64,000 bases of DNA from Microbacterium paraoxydans (GTDB taxonomy: Bacteria > Actinomycetota > Actinomycetes > Actinomycetales > Microbacteriaceae), in NCBI RefSeq assembly GCF_019056515.1, contig NZ_CP064873.1, positions 124,001 to 188,000 on the forward strand. Reading direction: 5' to 3'. Position 1 is the first letter of the stretch. Every line of letters begins with the position of its first letter. Below, piece by piece: positions 50,019-58,016 of this stretch. Under the pieces are notes generated by a model. It did not search any database and had not been told where the DNA came from. It saw only the letters and a list, made by a program, of their open reading frames with translations. The translations under genes and the position numbers were made by a program.

Positions 50019-50786
50019 TCAGCTGACCTTCTTCCGGTACGAGATGATCGCGAACACGTAGGCGACTACGAGGATCCCGACGCACCAGGCGAGAGCGACC
50101 CAGATGTCGGACCCGACCGGCTCCCCCGCGAACAACGCCTGGATGGAGTCGACGATCGAGGTCACCGGCTGGTTCTCGGCGAACCACTGCACCGGTGCCG
50201 GCATGGTGTCGGTCGGCACGAACGCCGAGCTGATGAAGGGGAGGAAGATCAGCGGATACGAGAAGGCGCTCGCGCCGTCGACCGTCTTGGCGTTCAGGCC
50301 CGCGATGATCGCCAGCCACGTGAGTGCCAGTGTGAACAGCATCAGGATGCCGATCACTCCGAGCCAGGCCCAGACGCTCGCGCCGGTGCGGAAGCCCATG
50401 AGGAACCCGACCCCGAAGATGATCGCGAGGGTGATGGCGTTCGCCGTGAGAGATGTCAGCACGTGGGCCCACAGCACGCTCGACCGGGCGATCGGCATGG
50501 AGTGGAACCGCTCGAAGATGCCGCTCTGCATATCGGTGAACAGCCGGAACGCCGTGTAGGCGATGCCCGACGCGATCGCGATGAGCAGGATGCCCGGCAG
50601 CAGGTAGTTCACGTAGTTCTCGGCGCCGGTGCTCTGCTGGAGCGCGCCGCCGAAGACGTACACGAACAGGAGCATCAGAGCGATCGGGGTGACCGCGGTG
50701 GTGATGATCGTGTCGGGGCTGCGGAAGATGTGCCGCATCGAGCGGCCGGTGAGCGTCGCCGTGTCGGCGGCGAAGTGCGTGGTCAT
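50019..50786 (-). CDS. ABC-2 type efflux permease (DrrB-like)
   Basis: A 255-residue ABC-2 permease with six helices. The N-terminus RSMRHIFRSPDTIITTAVTP followed by IALMLLFVYVFGGAL is the classic DrrB/NodJ signature, and FVPTDTMPAPVQWFAENQPV precedes the last helix. ATG 50786 overlaps the ATPase stop by four bases. With the upstream ATPase it should export a hydrophobic drug or lipid. The operon begins with a PadR repressor, which suggests drug induction. Confidence 0.88.
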   Translation of the reverse strand: MTTHFAADTATLTGRSMRHIFRSPDTIITTAVTPIALMLLFVYVFGGALQQSTGAENYVNYLLPGILLIAIASGIAYTAFRLFTDMQSGIFERFHSMPIARSSVLWAHVLTSLTANAITLAIIFGVGFLMGFRTGASVWAWLGVIGILMLFTLALTWLAIIAGLNAKTVDGASAFSYPLIFLPFISSAFVPTDTMPAPVQWFAENQPVTSIVDSIQALFAGEPVGSDIWVALAWCVGILVVAYVFAIISYRKKVS

Positions 50787-51604
50787 GCTGCATCTCCTCT
50801 CTGGACCTGGGTCCCTGCCTGGGTCCCTGAGCTCGTCGAAGGGGTCGAAGGGGATGAGGGGCCGATGAGGGTGAGGAAGATCTCCTCGAGCGTGGGCTGC
50901 TTCTCGACGTACTCGACCTTCGCGGCCGGAAGCAGCCGCTTGAGTCCGGCGAGCGTGTCGTTCGCGATGATGCGGCCCTCGTGCAGGATCGCGGTGCGGT
51001 CGGCCAGCTGCTCCGCCTCGTCGAGATACTGCGTGGTGAGCAGCACGGTCGTGCCACCGCCCGCGAGCTCCTTCACGACGTCCCACACCTCGATGCGCGA
51101 CTCGGGGTCGAGGCCCGTGGTCGGCTCGTCGAGGTAGATGACCTCGGGGTCGCCGACCAGGCTCATCGCGATGTCGAGCCGTCGCCGCATCCCGCCGGAG
51201 TACGTGCCGACCTTGCGGCCCCCGGCCTCCGTGAGCCGGAAGCGCGCGAGAAGCCGATCGGCCACCGCGCCGGCGTCGGGCAGATGCCGCAGCTTCGCGA
51301 CCAGCACCAGGTTCTCGCGTCCGGTGAGGATCTCGTCGACCGCGGCGAACTGTCCGGTGAGGCTGATGCGCTCGCGCACTCCGACCGGGTTCGCCGCGAC
51401 GTCGATGCCCTGCACCGTCGCCGTGCCCGCATCGGCCGTGAGCAGCGTGGAGAGGATGCGCACCATGGTGGTCTTGCCCGCGCCGTTCGACCCGAGGAGG
51501 GCGAAGATCGATCCCCGCTCCACGTCGAAGTCGACGCCGCGCAGCACGTGCAGATCCTTGTACGACTTCTCGATGCCGTGCACCGAGAGGGCTGGCGTCG
51601 TCAT
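50783..51604 (-). CDS. ABC-type drug exporter ATPase (DrrA-like)
   Basis: A 273-residue ATPase: Walker A GSNGAGKTT, Q-loop LTGQFAAVDEILTGRENL (typical of DrrA), signature YSGGMRRRLDIAMSLVG, Walker B VIYLDEPTTGLDPESR and LLTTQYLDEAEQLADRTAIL, the DrrA-type switch. The final 25 residues (SSPSTPSTSSGTQAGTQ) derive from a dispersed repeat read in frame, as in proV. ATG 51604 overlaps the DUF1048 gene by four bases. Confidence 0.9.
   Translation of the reverse strand: MTTPALSVHGIEKSYKDLHVLRGVDFDVERGSIFALLGSNGAGKTTMVRILSTLLTADAGTATVQGIDVAANPVGVRERISLTGQFAAVDEILTGRENLVLVAKLRHLPDAGAVADRLLARFRLTEAGGRKVGTYSGGMRRRLDIAMSLVGDPEVIYLDEPTTGLDPESRIEVWDVVKELAGGGTTVLLTTQYLDEAEQLADRTAILHEGRIIANDTLAGLKRLLPAAKVEYVEKQPTLEEIFLTLIGPSSPSTPSTSSGTQAGTQVQRGDAA
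50825..50844. repeat. Dispersed repeat inside the DrrA-like gene
   Basis: ccctgagctcgtcgaagggg (50825-50844) is preceded at 50806-50824 by ctgggtccctg units related to the 24-base duplications in proV. The composite element is therefore present in the C-terminal codons of two unrelated ATPase genes. Confidence 0.8.
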
Positions 51605-51972
51605 GACTCGTCCTCCTTCTTCCTCGCCTCCGCGACCGCCTTGTTCAGCCGCGCGCGCTCCTTGTCGACCCACTGCGTGCCGCCGTAGGCCTCGGCGTAG
51701 TTCTCGGCGAACTCCACGGGGTCGTCGCCGATGATGTCGTCGATCGGGGTGCCGTCGATCGCGGCGCGCTCCCACAGGTCGGCGAGGTCGAGGAAGATCT
51801 GCACGAGCGTGTCTCCGTCGGTGATGCCCCCGTAGTACATGGTGTAGCGGTGCTGGGCGTTGGCGACCGTGCGGTACGGCTCCGGCAGAGCCTCGATCCG
51901 CGCCTTCGCCTGCTTGTACTGCTTCTTCTGCTCGAGCGATCCGGTGAGCGCTTCGATCCACTTGGCGGCCAT
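51601..51972 (-). CDS. DUF1048 domain protein
   Basis: A 123-residue soluble, mainly helical protein with the DUF1048 pattern KWIEALTGSLEQKKQYKQAKAR, LPEPYRTVANAQHRYTMYYG and IIGDDPVEFAENYAEAY. The family is regularly found between PadR regulators and ABC exporters, and its function is unknown. It starts one base after the PadR stop and overlaps the ATPase start by four bases, so all four genes form one tight operon. Confidence 0.85.
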   Translation of the reverse strand: MAAKWIEALTGSLEQKKQYKQAKARIEALPEPYRTVANAQHRYTMYYGGITDGDTLVQIFLDLADLWERAAIDGTPIDDIIGDDPVEFAENYAEAYGGTQWVDKERARLNKAVAEARKKEDES

Positions 51973-51973
51973 G

Positions 51974-52324
51974 TCAGTTCTCCTTGTTCGTGGTGTTCGT
52001 GGTGTTCGTGTTGAGTCGTTCGATGTGCGTCCGGAGGAAGTCCCAGGTCGTCCAGAACTCCTCCAGCTCCTGGCGGCCCTGCGCGTTGAGGGTGTACACC
52101 TTGCGGGGCGGTCCCTTCTCGCTCGGCACCTTCTCGACGTCGACGAGCTTCTTCTGCTCGATCCTGACCAGCAGGGCGTAGACGGTGCCCTCGGCGGTGT
52201 CGGTGAAGCCGTGCTCGCGCAGCCGGGTGGTGATCTCGTATCCGTAGGCCGGCTGCTCGGCGAGGAGGGCCAGCACGATGCCCTCCAGGGTGCCCTTGAG
52301 CATCTCGGTCATCTGCTTGCCCAT
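51974..52324 (-). CDS. PadR-family transcriptional regulator
   Basis: A 116-residue PadR-s1-type repressor: MLKGTLEGIVLALLAEQPAY, GYEITTRLREHGFTDTAEGT (recognition helix), VYALLVRIEQKKLV and the wing KGPPRKVYTLNAQGRQEL, then a C-terminal dimerisation helix and an Asn/Thr-rich tail (NTNTTNTTNKEN). It heads the DUF1048/DrrAB-type operon and probably represses it by binding the dyads at 52358-52430. ATG 52324 has GAGGGGACG upstream. Confidence 0.9.
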   Translation of the reverse strand: MGKQMTEMLKGTLEGIVLALLAEQPAYGYEITTRLREHGFTDTAEGTVYALLVRIEQKKLVDVEKVPSEKGPPRKVYTLNAQGRQELEEFWTTWDFLRTHIERLNTNTTNTTNKEN

Positions 52325-52357
52325 CGTCCCCTCCTCTCATTCCTGTGTCTTTCATTC

Positions 52358-52403
52358 GGTACTCAGTGTTGCTGGGTACCGGTACAAAGTAACACTGAGT
52401 ACC
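52358..52403. promoter_or_regulatory. PadR operator region
   Basis: The perfect 13-base arms ggtactcagtgtt (52358-52370) and aacactgagtacc (52391-52403) lie 34 bases upstream of the PadR start. Further related words (ggtacttagcaacaccgaat, 52404-52423) follow. Repeats of tactcagtgtt are the kind of site PadR dimers recognise, so the operon is probably autoregulated. Confidence 0.75.
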
Positions 52404-52449
52404 GGTACTTAGCAACACCGAATACTGAACTTTCTCATCCCTCTTTTCC

Positions 52450-52531
52450 GCCGAGACCCCGGGTACGCGGCGAGACCCCGGGCGACAGACGCAGAAACCC
52501 CGGGGTGTCGACGACAACCCGGGGTCTCGGC
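52450..52531. repeat. GC-rich palindromic repeat cluster
   Basis: The perfect 14-base arms gccgagaccccggg (52450-52463) and cccggggtctcggc (52518-52531) enclose further gagaccccggg and aaccccggggt words, giving about four copies of one motif. A separate hairpin, ggagggcgca/tgcgccctcc (52542-52573), follows. The 443-base gap 52325-52767 holds only these, the PadR operator and the promoter of the surface-protein gene. Confidence 0.7.
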
Positions 52532-52767
52532 AGAAAGAAGAGGAGGGCGCATCGGGATCCCGGTGCGCCCTCCGGCGTGCGCCCGGGGTGAAAACGAGGG
52601 GTGAATTCCTCCGCTTCGGCCGGAGGGCTCCGCGGCGGACCGGCAGGCTGGCGGAGGCCCGGACCGAGTCCACCCTGCCCGAAAGGGTGCTCGGCGGTCG
52701 CCTGAGGGGGCGGGGGCTTCCGTGTGCGCGGATGCGTGCCGGAACGCGATGAATGGGGAGAGCAGTC

Positions 52768-55700
52768 ATGGGATTCCGTGTTGCCCGCAAGGACCGCACG
52801 TCCGATGGCCTTCCGCCGGAGCGGCACAGCCGCTGGCGGGGCCGGACGAAGAGGCTGATCGGCGGTGCCGTGAGCACGGCGCTCGTCGCGTCGTCGATGA
52901 TCGTCGTCGGCGGGACGCTGACCGCCGCACCGGCCGCCGCGGCGGAGCCGTTCCTGTGCACGCCGGGAGCGGTGTACGTGCAGAGCGCCACCGAGGTGCG
53001 TGAGTTCGCCGTGAACGAGCAGGGCGGTGCCCCCGGCGACGGCGGCACGCTCAGCTCCATCAACCTCGGCACCAACCACTCGAACAACGCCCTCGGCCTC
53101 TCGTCGAGCGGGCGGTACGCCTACACGGTCACCAACGCCGCCGGTACCAAGACGCTCGCCAAGCATGACCGCGTCACCGACACGACCGCGCAGACGACGT
53201 TCACGCTGAACTCCTCGGTGCTGCGCGGCGCCGTGCACCCCGTGACGGGCGTTTACTACTTCGCCAGCGGCACGGTGAACGGCGCCATCAACCTCTACGC
53301 GTGGAACGAGAACGTCACGCCGCAGACCTACACGCAGGTCGGAACCCTCCGTCCGACCACGGGCAGCAGCGCGTTCGGCGCCAACGGCGACATGGCCTTC
53401 AGCGCCTCCGGTCAGCTCGTGCTCGTCGCCGACAACTTCATCTACTCCTCCGACCTCCCGGCCACGCTCGAACCCAGCACCGCGACGATCGACGCCAAGC
53501 AGGTGCACGACATGGGCGCCGGCGTGCAGGGCAACGGCATCGCCTTCGGAAACCTCGGCCACATCTTCGTCTCGGTCTCCGGTGGCGGCAACCGCATCAT
53601 CGAGGTCGACCTGCCGCGCGGGGAGACGGTCAACACGACCCAGCTGGGCACCTTCTCGCCGACCGACATGGCGAGCTGCACGTTCCCGAACACGCTGACG
53701 CTGAAGAAGGACCTCCCCGAGGGCCGTCACGCCGCGACGGACCAGTTCGGGCTTCGCGTGCAGTCCCCGGCCGGTTACCAGGTCGCGCAGACCGACGCCG
53801 TCACCCGCGGCGACCGCTCCGGTCTGCAGCCGGACTACGCCGGTCCCGTCTTCACGAATCAGGGCGACACCTTCCGGCTCTCCGAATCGGCGGCGGGCTC
53901 GACCGACCTCACGAAGTACGACGCCTCCCTCGTCTGCCGGCAGGTGAACGCCGACGGCTCGACCACCCCGGTGGCCGTCACCGCGGACGGGCAGGTCACC
54001 CAGCCGGCCGGGCCGCTCGGCACCGACGTCACCTGCACCTACACGAACGTCCGCCTCGCGCCGGACCTCGCTCTCCGCAAGACCTCCGACCCCGCCGACG
54101 GCACTGCGGTGCAGGCCGGCCAGCGACTGACCTACACGGTGCAGGCCGAGAACACCGGCAACACCCGCCTCGACCCGGTCACCGTGACCGACGACCTGTC
54201 GGGTGTGCTCGCCAACGCCGAGTACCAGGGCGACGTGGTGACGGCGATCGACGGTGACCCGGTGTCGTCCGGCGCCGCCACCGTCACGGGCGACGACCTG
54301 TCCTGGACCGGCGCCCTCGAGCCCGGGCAGGTGCTCACGATCACCTACTCCGTCGTCGTCGACGAGGGCGTGGAGGGCGAGCGCATCGCCAACCGCGTCA
54401 CCGCATCCGGCACCCCGCCCGGGGGCCTGCCCCCGACGACCCCACCGGCCGTCACCACCGAGCACCCGGTCGCCGGCTTCGAGGTCGCGAAGACCTCCGA
54501 TCCCGCCGCAGGCACCGTGGTGGAGCCGGGCCAGACCATCGAGTACACCGTCACCGGCACGAACACCGGCGCGACCGTCCTCGACCCGGTGACCGTCACC
54601 GACGACCTCTCCGGCGTGCTCGCGAACGCCGCGTTCAACGACGACATCACGACCACGGTCGGCGGCACGACCGTGACCACGGGCGGTGCGACCCTGACCG
54701 GCAACGACCTCGCCTGGACCGGAACGCTCCAGCCCGGACAGACCGTGACGATCACGTACTCGGTGACCGTGGGCGACGACACCTCCGGCGAGATCCTGCG
54801 CAACAGCGTGACCGGATCGGGCACCCCGACCACCCCGAACCCGGGCGACCCGACCGGGCCGCAGGTTCCCGGTGAGCCGATCGTCCCGCCGACGGTCACC
54901 ACCGAGCACCCCGTGATCGGCTCCGGCTTCACGATCTCGAAGTCGGCCGACCCCGCCTCCGGCACGGCCGTGTCGGCGGGCGACACGATCACCTACACGA
55001 TCATCGGCACCAACACGGGCGACACCGACCTCGATCCCGCGGAGATCGTCGACGACCTGTCGGGCGTGCTCGGCTCCGCCGGCTACAACGACGACGTCAC
55101 GGCCGACCGCGGCTCCGTGCGGGTCGCCGACGCCACCCTCACCTGGACCGGGGCCATCCCGCGCGGGGAATCGGTCACGATCCGCTACACGGTGACGGTG
55201 GATGCGGGTGTCGAGAAGGCCCTGCTGCACAACGTCGTCACCGGATCGGCCACGCCGCAGATCCCGACCGACCCCGCCGACCCCTCCGGAGCGAAGACCC
55301 CGGGGACCCCGATCGTCCCGCCCGCGGCGGAGACGGAGCACCCCGTCGTCGACACCGGCTTCGAGGTCTCGAAGTCGGCCGACCCGGCCTCCGGCACCGC
55401 CGTCCGCGCGGGCGACACCCTCACGTACACGGTCTCGGGCGTCAACACCGGCAACACGGTCCTCGACCCCGCGACCATCGTCGACGACCTCTCGGCGGTC
55501 CTCGCGAACGCGGAGTACGGCGGCGACGCGAAGGCCTCGTCCGGATCCGTCGCGCTCTCCGGCACCACGCTCACCTGGACCGGGACGCTCGCTCCCGGCG
55601 ACCGCGTCGACATCACCTACACGGTGACGGTGGACGAGGATGCGACCGGCGTGCTGCTCCGCAACACGGTGTCCGGTGAGGGCACCCCGCTGATCCCGAC

Positions 55701-57966
55701 CGACCCGACCGACCCGGAGAGCCCGACCACGCCGGGCACCCCGGTCGAGACCCCGCCGGCGACGACGGAGCACCCCGTCGCGACCCCCGGGTTCACCGTC
55801 ACCAAGACGGCCGACCCGGAGTCGGGCACGCGCGTCGACCCCGGCAGCGTGATCACGTACACCGTGACCGGCCGCAACACGGGCGACACCGTCCTCGACC
55901 CCGTCGAGATCGGCGACGACCTGCGCGCGGCGCTGGCCCACGCGTCGTACAACGACGACGTGTCCGCCACCCGCGGCGCCGTCCGCGTGGCCGACGGCGC
56001 CCTCTCGTGGAACGGCGTGCTGCGTCCCGGCCAGGACGTCGTGATCACCTACTCGGTGACCGTCGACGCCACCGCCGGCGGCGAGACCATCGCGAACACG
56101 GCCACCGGAGAGGCGACCCCGCTGATCCCCGCCGACCCGAGCGACCCCGAGAGTCCCACGACTCCCGGCACGCCGATCACGCCGCCGCCGTCGAGCACGG
56201 AGCACCCCGTGAACGAGCCCGGCTTCACGTTCGCCAAGACCGTCGACCCCGCCGCCGGTACCGCTGTCGACCCGGGTGACGTGCTCACCTACACGCTGAC
56301 CGCGGCCAACACGGGCCAGACGGTGCTCGACCCGGTGACGATCACCGACGACCTGTCCGGTGTGCTGCCGTACGCGACGTTCAACGCGGACGCCGTGGCG
56401 AGCATCGCAGGTGCTTCTGCGGCTCCCGCGACCCTGGACGGCACCGAGCTGTCGTGGACGGGAGCGCTCGCAGTCGGCCAGACCGTGACCGTCACCTACT
56501 CCGTGACCGTGAGCGCCGACGGCGTCGGCACCGTGATCGAGAACGCGGCGTCCGCGACGGCGACCCCGCCGGGAGGATCGACGATCACGCCGCCGCCCGG
56601 TGTCACGACCAACCCGGTCAACGAGCCCGGATTCTCCGTCTCGAAGAGCGTCGACCTGGCTGCGGGCACGGCGGTCGACCCGGGCACCGTCCTCACCTAC
56701 ACGGTGACCGGTGTGAACACGGGCGAGACGGCTCTCGACCCCGTCACCATCGCCGACGACCTCTCCGGTGTCCTGGCGCACGCGGAGTACAACGACGACG
56801 CGACCGCGACGATCGGCGGCACGGCGACGACCGCGCCGACGGTGGCCGCGGACCGGCTGTCCTGGACGGGTGCGCTGCAGGTCGGCGAGAGCGTCACGAT
56901 CACGTACTCGGTGACCGTGCGCGCCGAGGCCGGCGGCGCCGTCCTCGAGAACTCGGCCTCCGGCTCGGCGACCCCGCCGGGTGGGGTGCCGCCGATCGAG
57001 ACGCCGCCGGCGACGACCGAGAATCCCGTGAACAAGCCCGGCTTCGAGCTGCGCAAGTCCGCCGATCCCGCGTCCGGCACCCGGGTCGACCCGGGCAGCG
57101 TCGTCACCTACACGGTGACCGGCGTGAACACGGGGGAGACGGCGCTGACTCCGGTCCGCATCCTCGACGACCTGTCGGGCGTGCTCGCCCACGCCGCCTA
57201 CAACGGCGACGCGACGGCGACCCTGAGCGACGGCACCGCGCCTGAGCCCGTCGTCGCGGACGACGAGCTCACCTGGGCCGGTGACCTCGCGGTCGGCCAG
57301 CGTGTCACGATCACCTACTCGGTGACCGTGCACGGCGACGCGGGCGGTGCGATCATCGCGAACACCGTCGAGGGCACGGCCACGCCTCCCGGCGGCGCCG
57401 AGCTGACCCCGCCGCCGGTGACGACGGAGAACCCCGTCGGCACCCCGGGCTTCACGTTCGTCAAGTCGTCCGACCCCGCGTCCGGCTCCGCCGTCGCGAC
57501 GGGCAGCGTCGTGACGTACACGCTCACCGGCACCAACACCGGCGAGACGGGTCTGGACGAGGTCGTCGTCACGGACGACCTGACCGGAGTGCTGCGGCAT
57601 GCCGACCTCCGCGGCACGGCGACCGCCACGGTGGGTGACCGTGTGGTGGCCGCGCCGACGATCGACGGCACGACGCTGCGCTGGACGGGCAGCCTCGCCG
57701 AAGGAGAGCGCGTCGTGATCACCTACGCGGTGACCGTGCACGCCGACGCGGCGGGGGCGACGCTGCGGAACGTGGCCACCGCCTCGGCCACGCCGCCGGG
57801 CGGGGAGACGATCACCCCGCCGACGAGCACGACCGAGAACCGGGTGCTGACGCCGCTCGCCCTCACCGGCGGACAGCTGGCACCGTGGATCCTCGGCCTC
57901 GCGATCGCCCTGCTGATCGGCGGCGCGGTGCTGCTGCTGGTGCGACGTCGCCGCATGCAGAGCTAG
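52768..57966 (+). CDS. Large repeat-containing surface protein with sorting-like C-terminus
   Basis: A protein of about 1,732 residues. The long signal peptide (basic region, then GGAVSTALVASSMIVVGG, cleavage after AAPAAAA) precedes a 270-residue beta-propeller-like N-domain. Nine repeats of about 140 residues then follow, each of the form KSADPASGTAVxxGDTxTYT, NTGxTxLDPVTIxDDLSGVL and GxxVTITYSVTV, the DUF11/B_ant-type extracellular repeat. The end is LALTGG, a hydrophobic helix and RRRR, resembling a sortase signal with LALTG in place of LPxTG. It should stand off the cell wall as an adhesin or stalk. ATG 52768 has GGGGAG upstream, and ATG 52753 is in frame. Confidence 0.85.
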   Translation: MGFRVARKDRTSDGLPPERHSRWRGRTKRLIGGAVSTALVASSMIVVGGTLTAAPAAAAEPFLCTPGAVYVQSATEVREFAVNEQGGAPGDGGTLSSINLGTNHSNNALGLSSSGRYAYTVTNAAGTKTLAKHDRVTDTTAQTTFTLNSSVLRGAVHPVTGVYYFASGTVNGAINLYAWNENVTPQTYTQVGTLRPTTGSSAFGANGDMAFSASGQLVLVADNFIYSSDLPATLEPSTATIDAKQVHDMGAGVQGNGIAFGNLGHIFVSVSGGGNRIIEVDLPRGETVNTTQLGTFSPTDMASCTFPNTLTLKKDLPEGRHAATDQFGLRVQSPAGYQVAQTDAVTRGDRSGLQPDYAGPVFTNQGDTFRLSESAAGSTDLTKYDASLVCRQVNADGSTTPVAVTADGQVTQPAGPLGTDVTCTYTNVRLAPDLALRKTSDPADGTAVQAGQRLTYTVQAENTGNTRLDPVTVTDDLSGVLANAEYQGDVVTAIDGDPVSSGAATVTGDDLSWTGALEPGQVLTITYSVVVDEGVEGERIANRVTASGTPPGGLPPTTPPAVTTEHPVAGFEVAKTSDPAAGTVVEPGQTIEYTVTGTNTGATVLDPVTVTDDLSGVLANAAFNDDITTTVGGTTVTTGGATLTGNDLAWTGTLQPGQTVTITYSVTVGDDTSGEILRNSVTGSGTPTTPNPGDPTGPQVPGEPIVPPTVTTEHPVIGSGFTISKSADPASGTAVSAGDTITYTIIGTNTGDTDLDPAEIVDDLSGVLGSAGYNDDVTADRGSVRVADATLTWTGAIPRGESVTIRYTVTVDAGVEKALLHNVVTGSATPQIPTDPADPSGAKTPGTPIVPPAAETEHPVVDTGFEVSKSADPASGTAVRAGDTLTYTVSGVNTGNTVLDPATIVDDLSAVLANAEYGGDAKASSGSVALSGTTLTWTGTLAPGDRVDITYTVTVDEDATGVLLRNTVSGEGTPLIPTDPTDPESPTTPGTPVETPPATTEHPVATPGFTVTKTADPESGTRVDPGSVITYTVTGRNTGDTVLDPVEIGDDLRAALAHASYNDDVSATRGAVRVADGALSWNGVLRPGQDVVITYSVTVDATAGGETIANTATGEATPLIPADPSDPESPTTPGTPITPPPSSTEHPVNEPGFTFAKTVDPAAGTAVDPGDVLTYTLTAANTGQTVLDPVTITDDLSGVLPYATFNADAVASIAGASAAPATLDGTELSWTGALAVGQTVTVTYSVTVSADGVGTVIENAASATATPPGGSTITPPPGVTTNPVNEPGFSVSKSVDLAAGTAVDPGTVLTYTVTGVNTGETALDPVTIADDLSGVLAHAEYNDDATATIGGTATTAPTVAADRLSWTGALQVGESVTITYSVTVRAEAGGAVLENSASGSATPPGGVPPIETPPATTENPVNKPGFELRKSADPASGTRVDPGSVVTYTVTGVNTGETALTPVRILDDLSGVLAHAAYNGDATATLSDGTAPEPVVADDELTWAGDLAVGQRVTITYSVTVHGDAGGAIIANTVEGTATPPGGAELTPPPVTTENPVGTPGFTFVKSSDPASGSAVATGSVVTYTLTGTNTGETGLDEVVVTDDLTGVLRHADLRGTATATVGDRVVAAPTIDGTTLRWTGSLAEGERVVITYAVTVHADAAGATLRNVATASATPPGGETITPPTSTTENRVLTPLALTGGQLAPWILGLAIALLIGGAVLLLVRRRRMQS

Positions 57967-57978
57967 CGGTTTCCGAAG

Positions 57979-58014
57979 AAGGCCCCGCCCGTCGTCTCCG
58001 ACGGGCGGGGCCTT
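57979..58014. terminator. Bidirectional terminator
   Basis: The perfect 16-base arms aaggccccgcccgtcg (57979-57994) and cgacgggcggggcctt (57999-58014) with a four-base loop separate the surface-protein gene from the convergent regulator. Confidence 0.9.
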
Positions 58015-58016
58015 CG

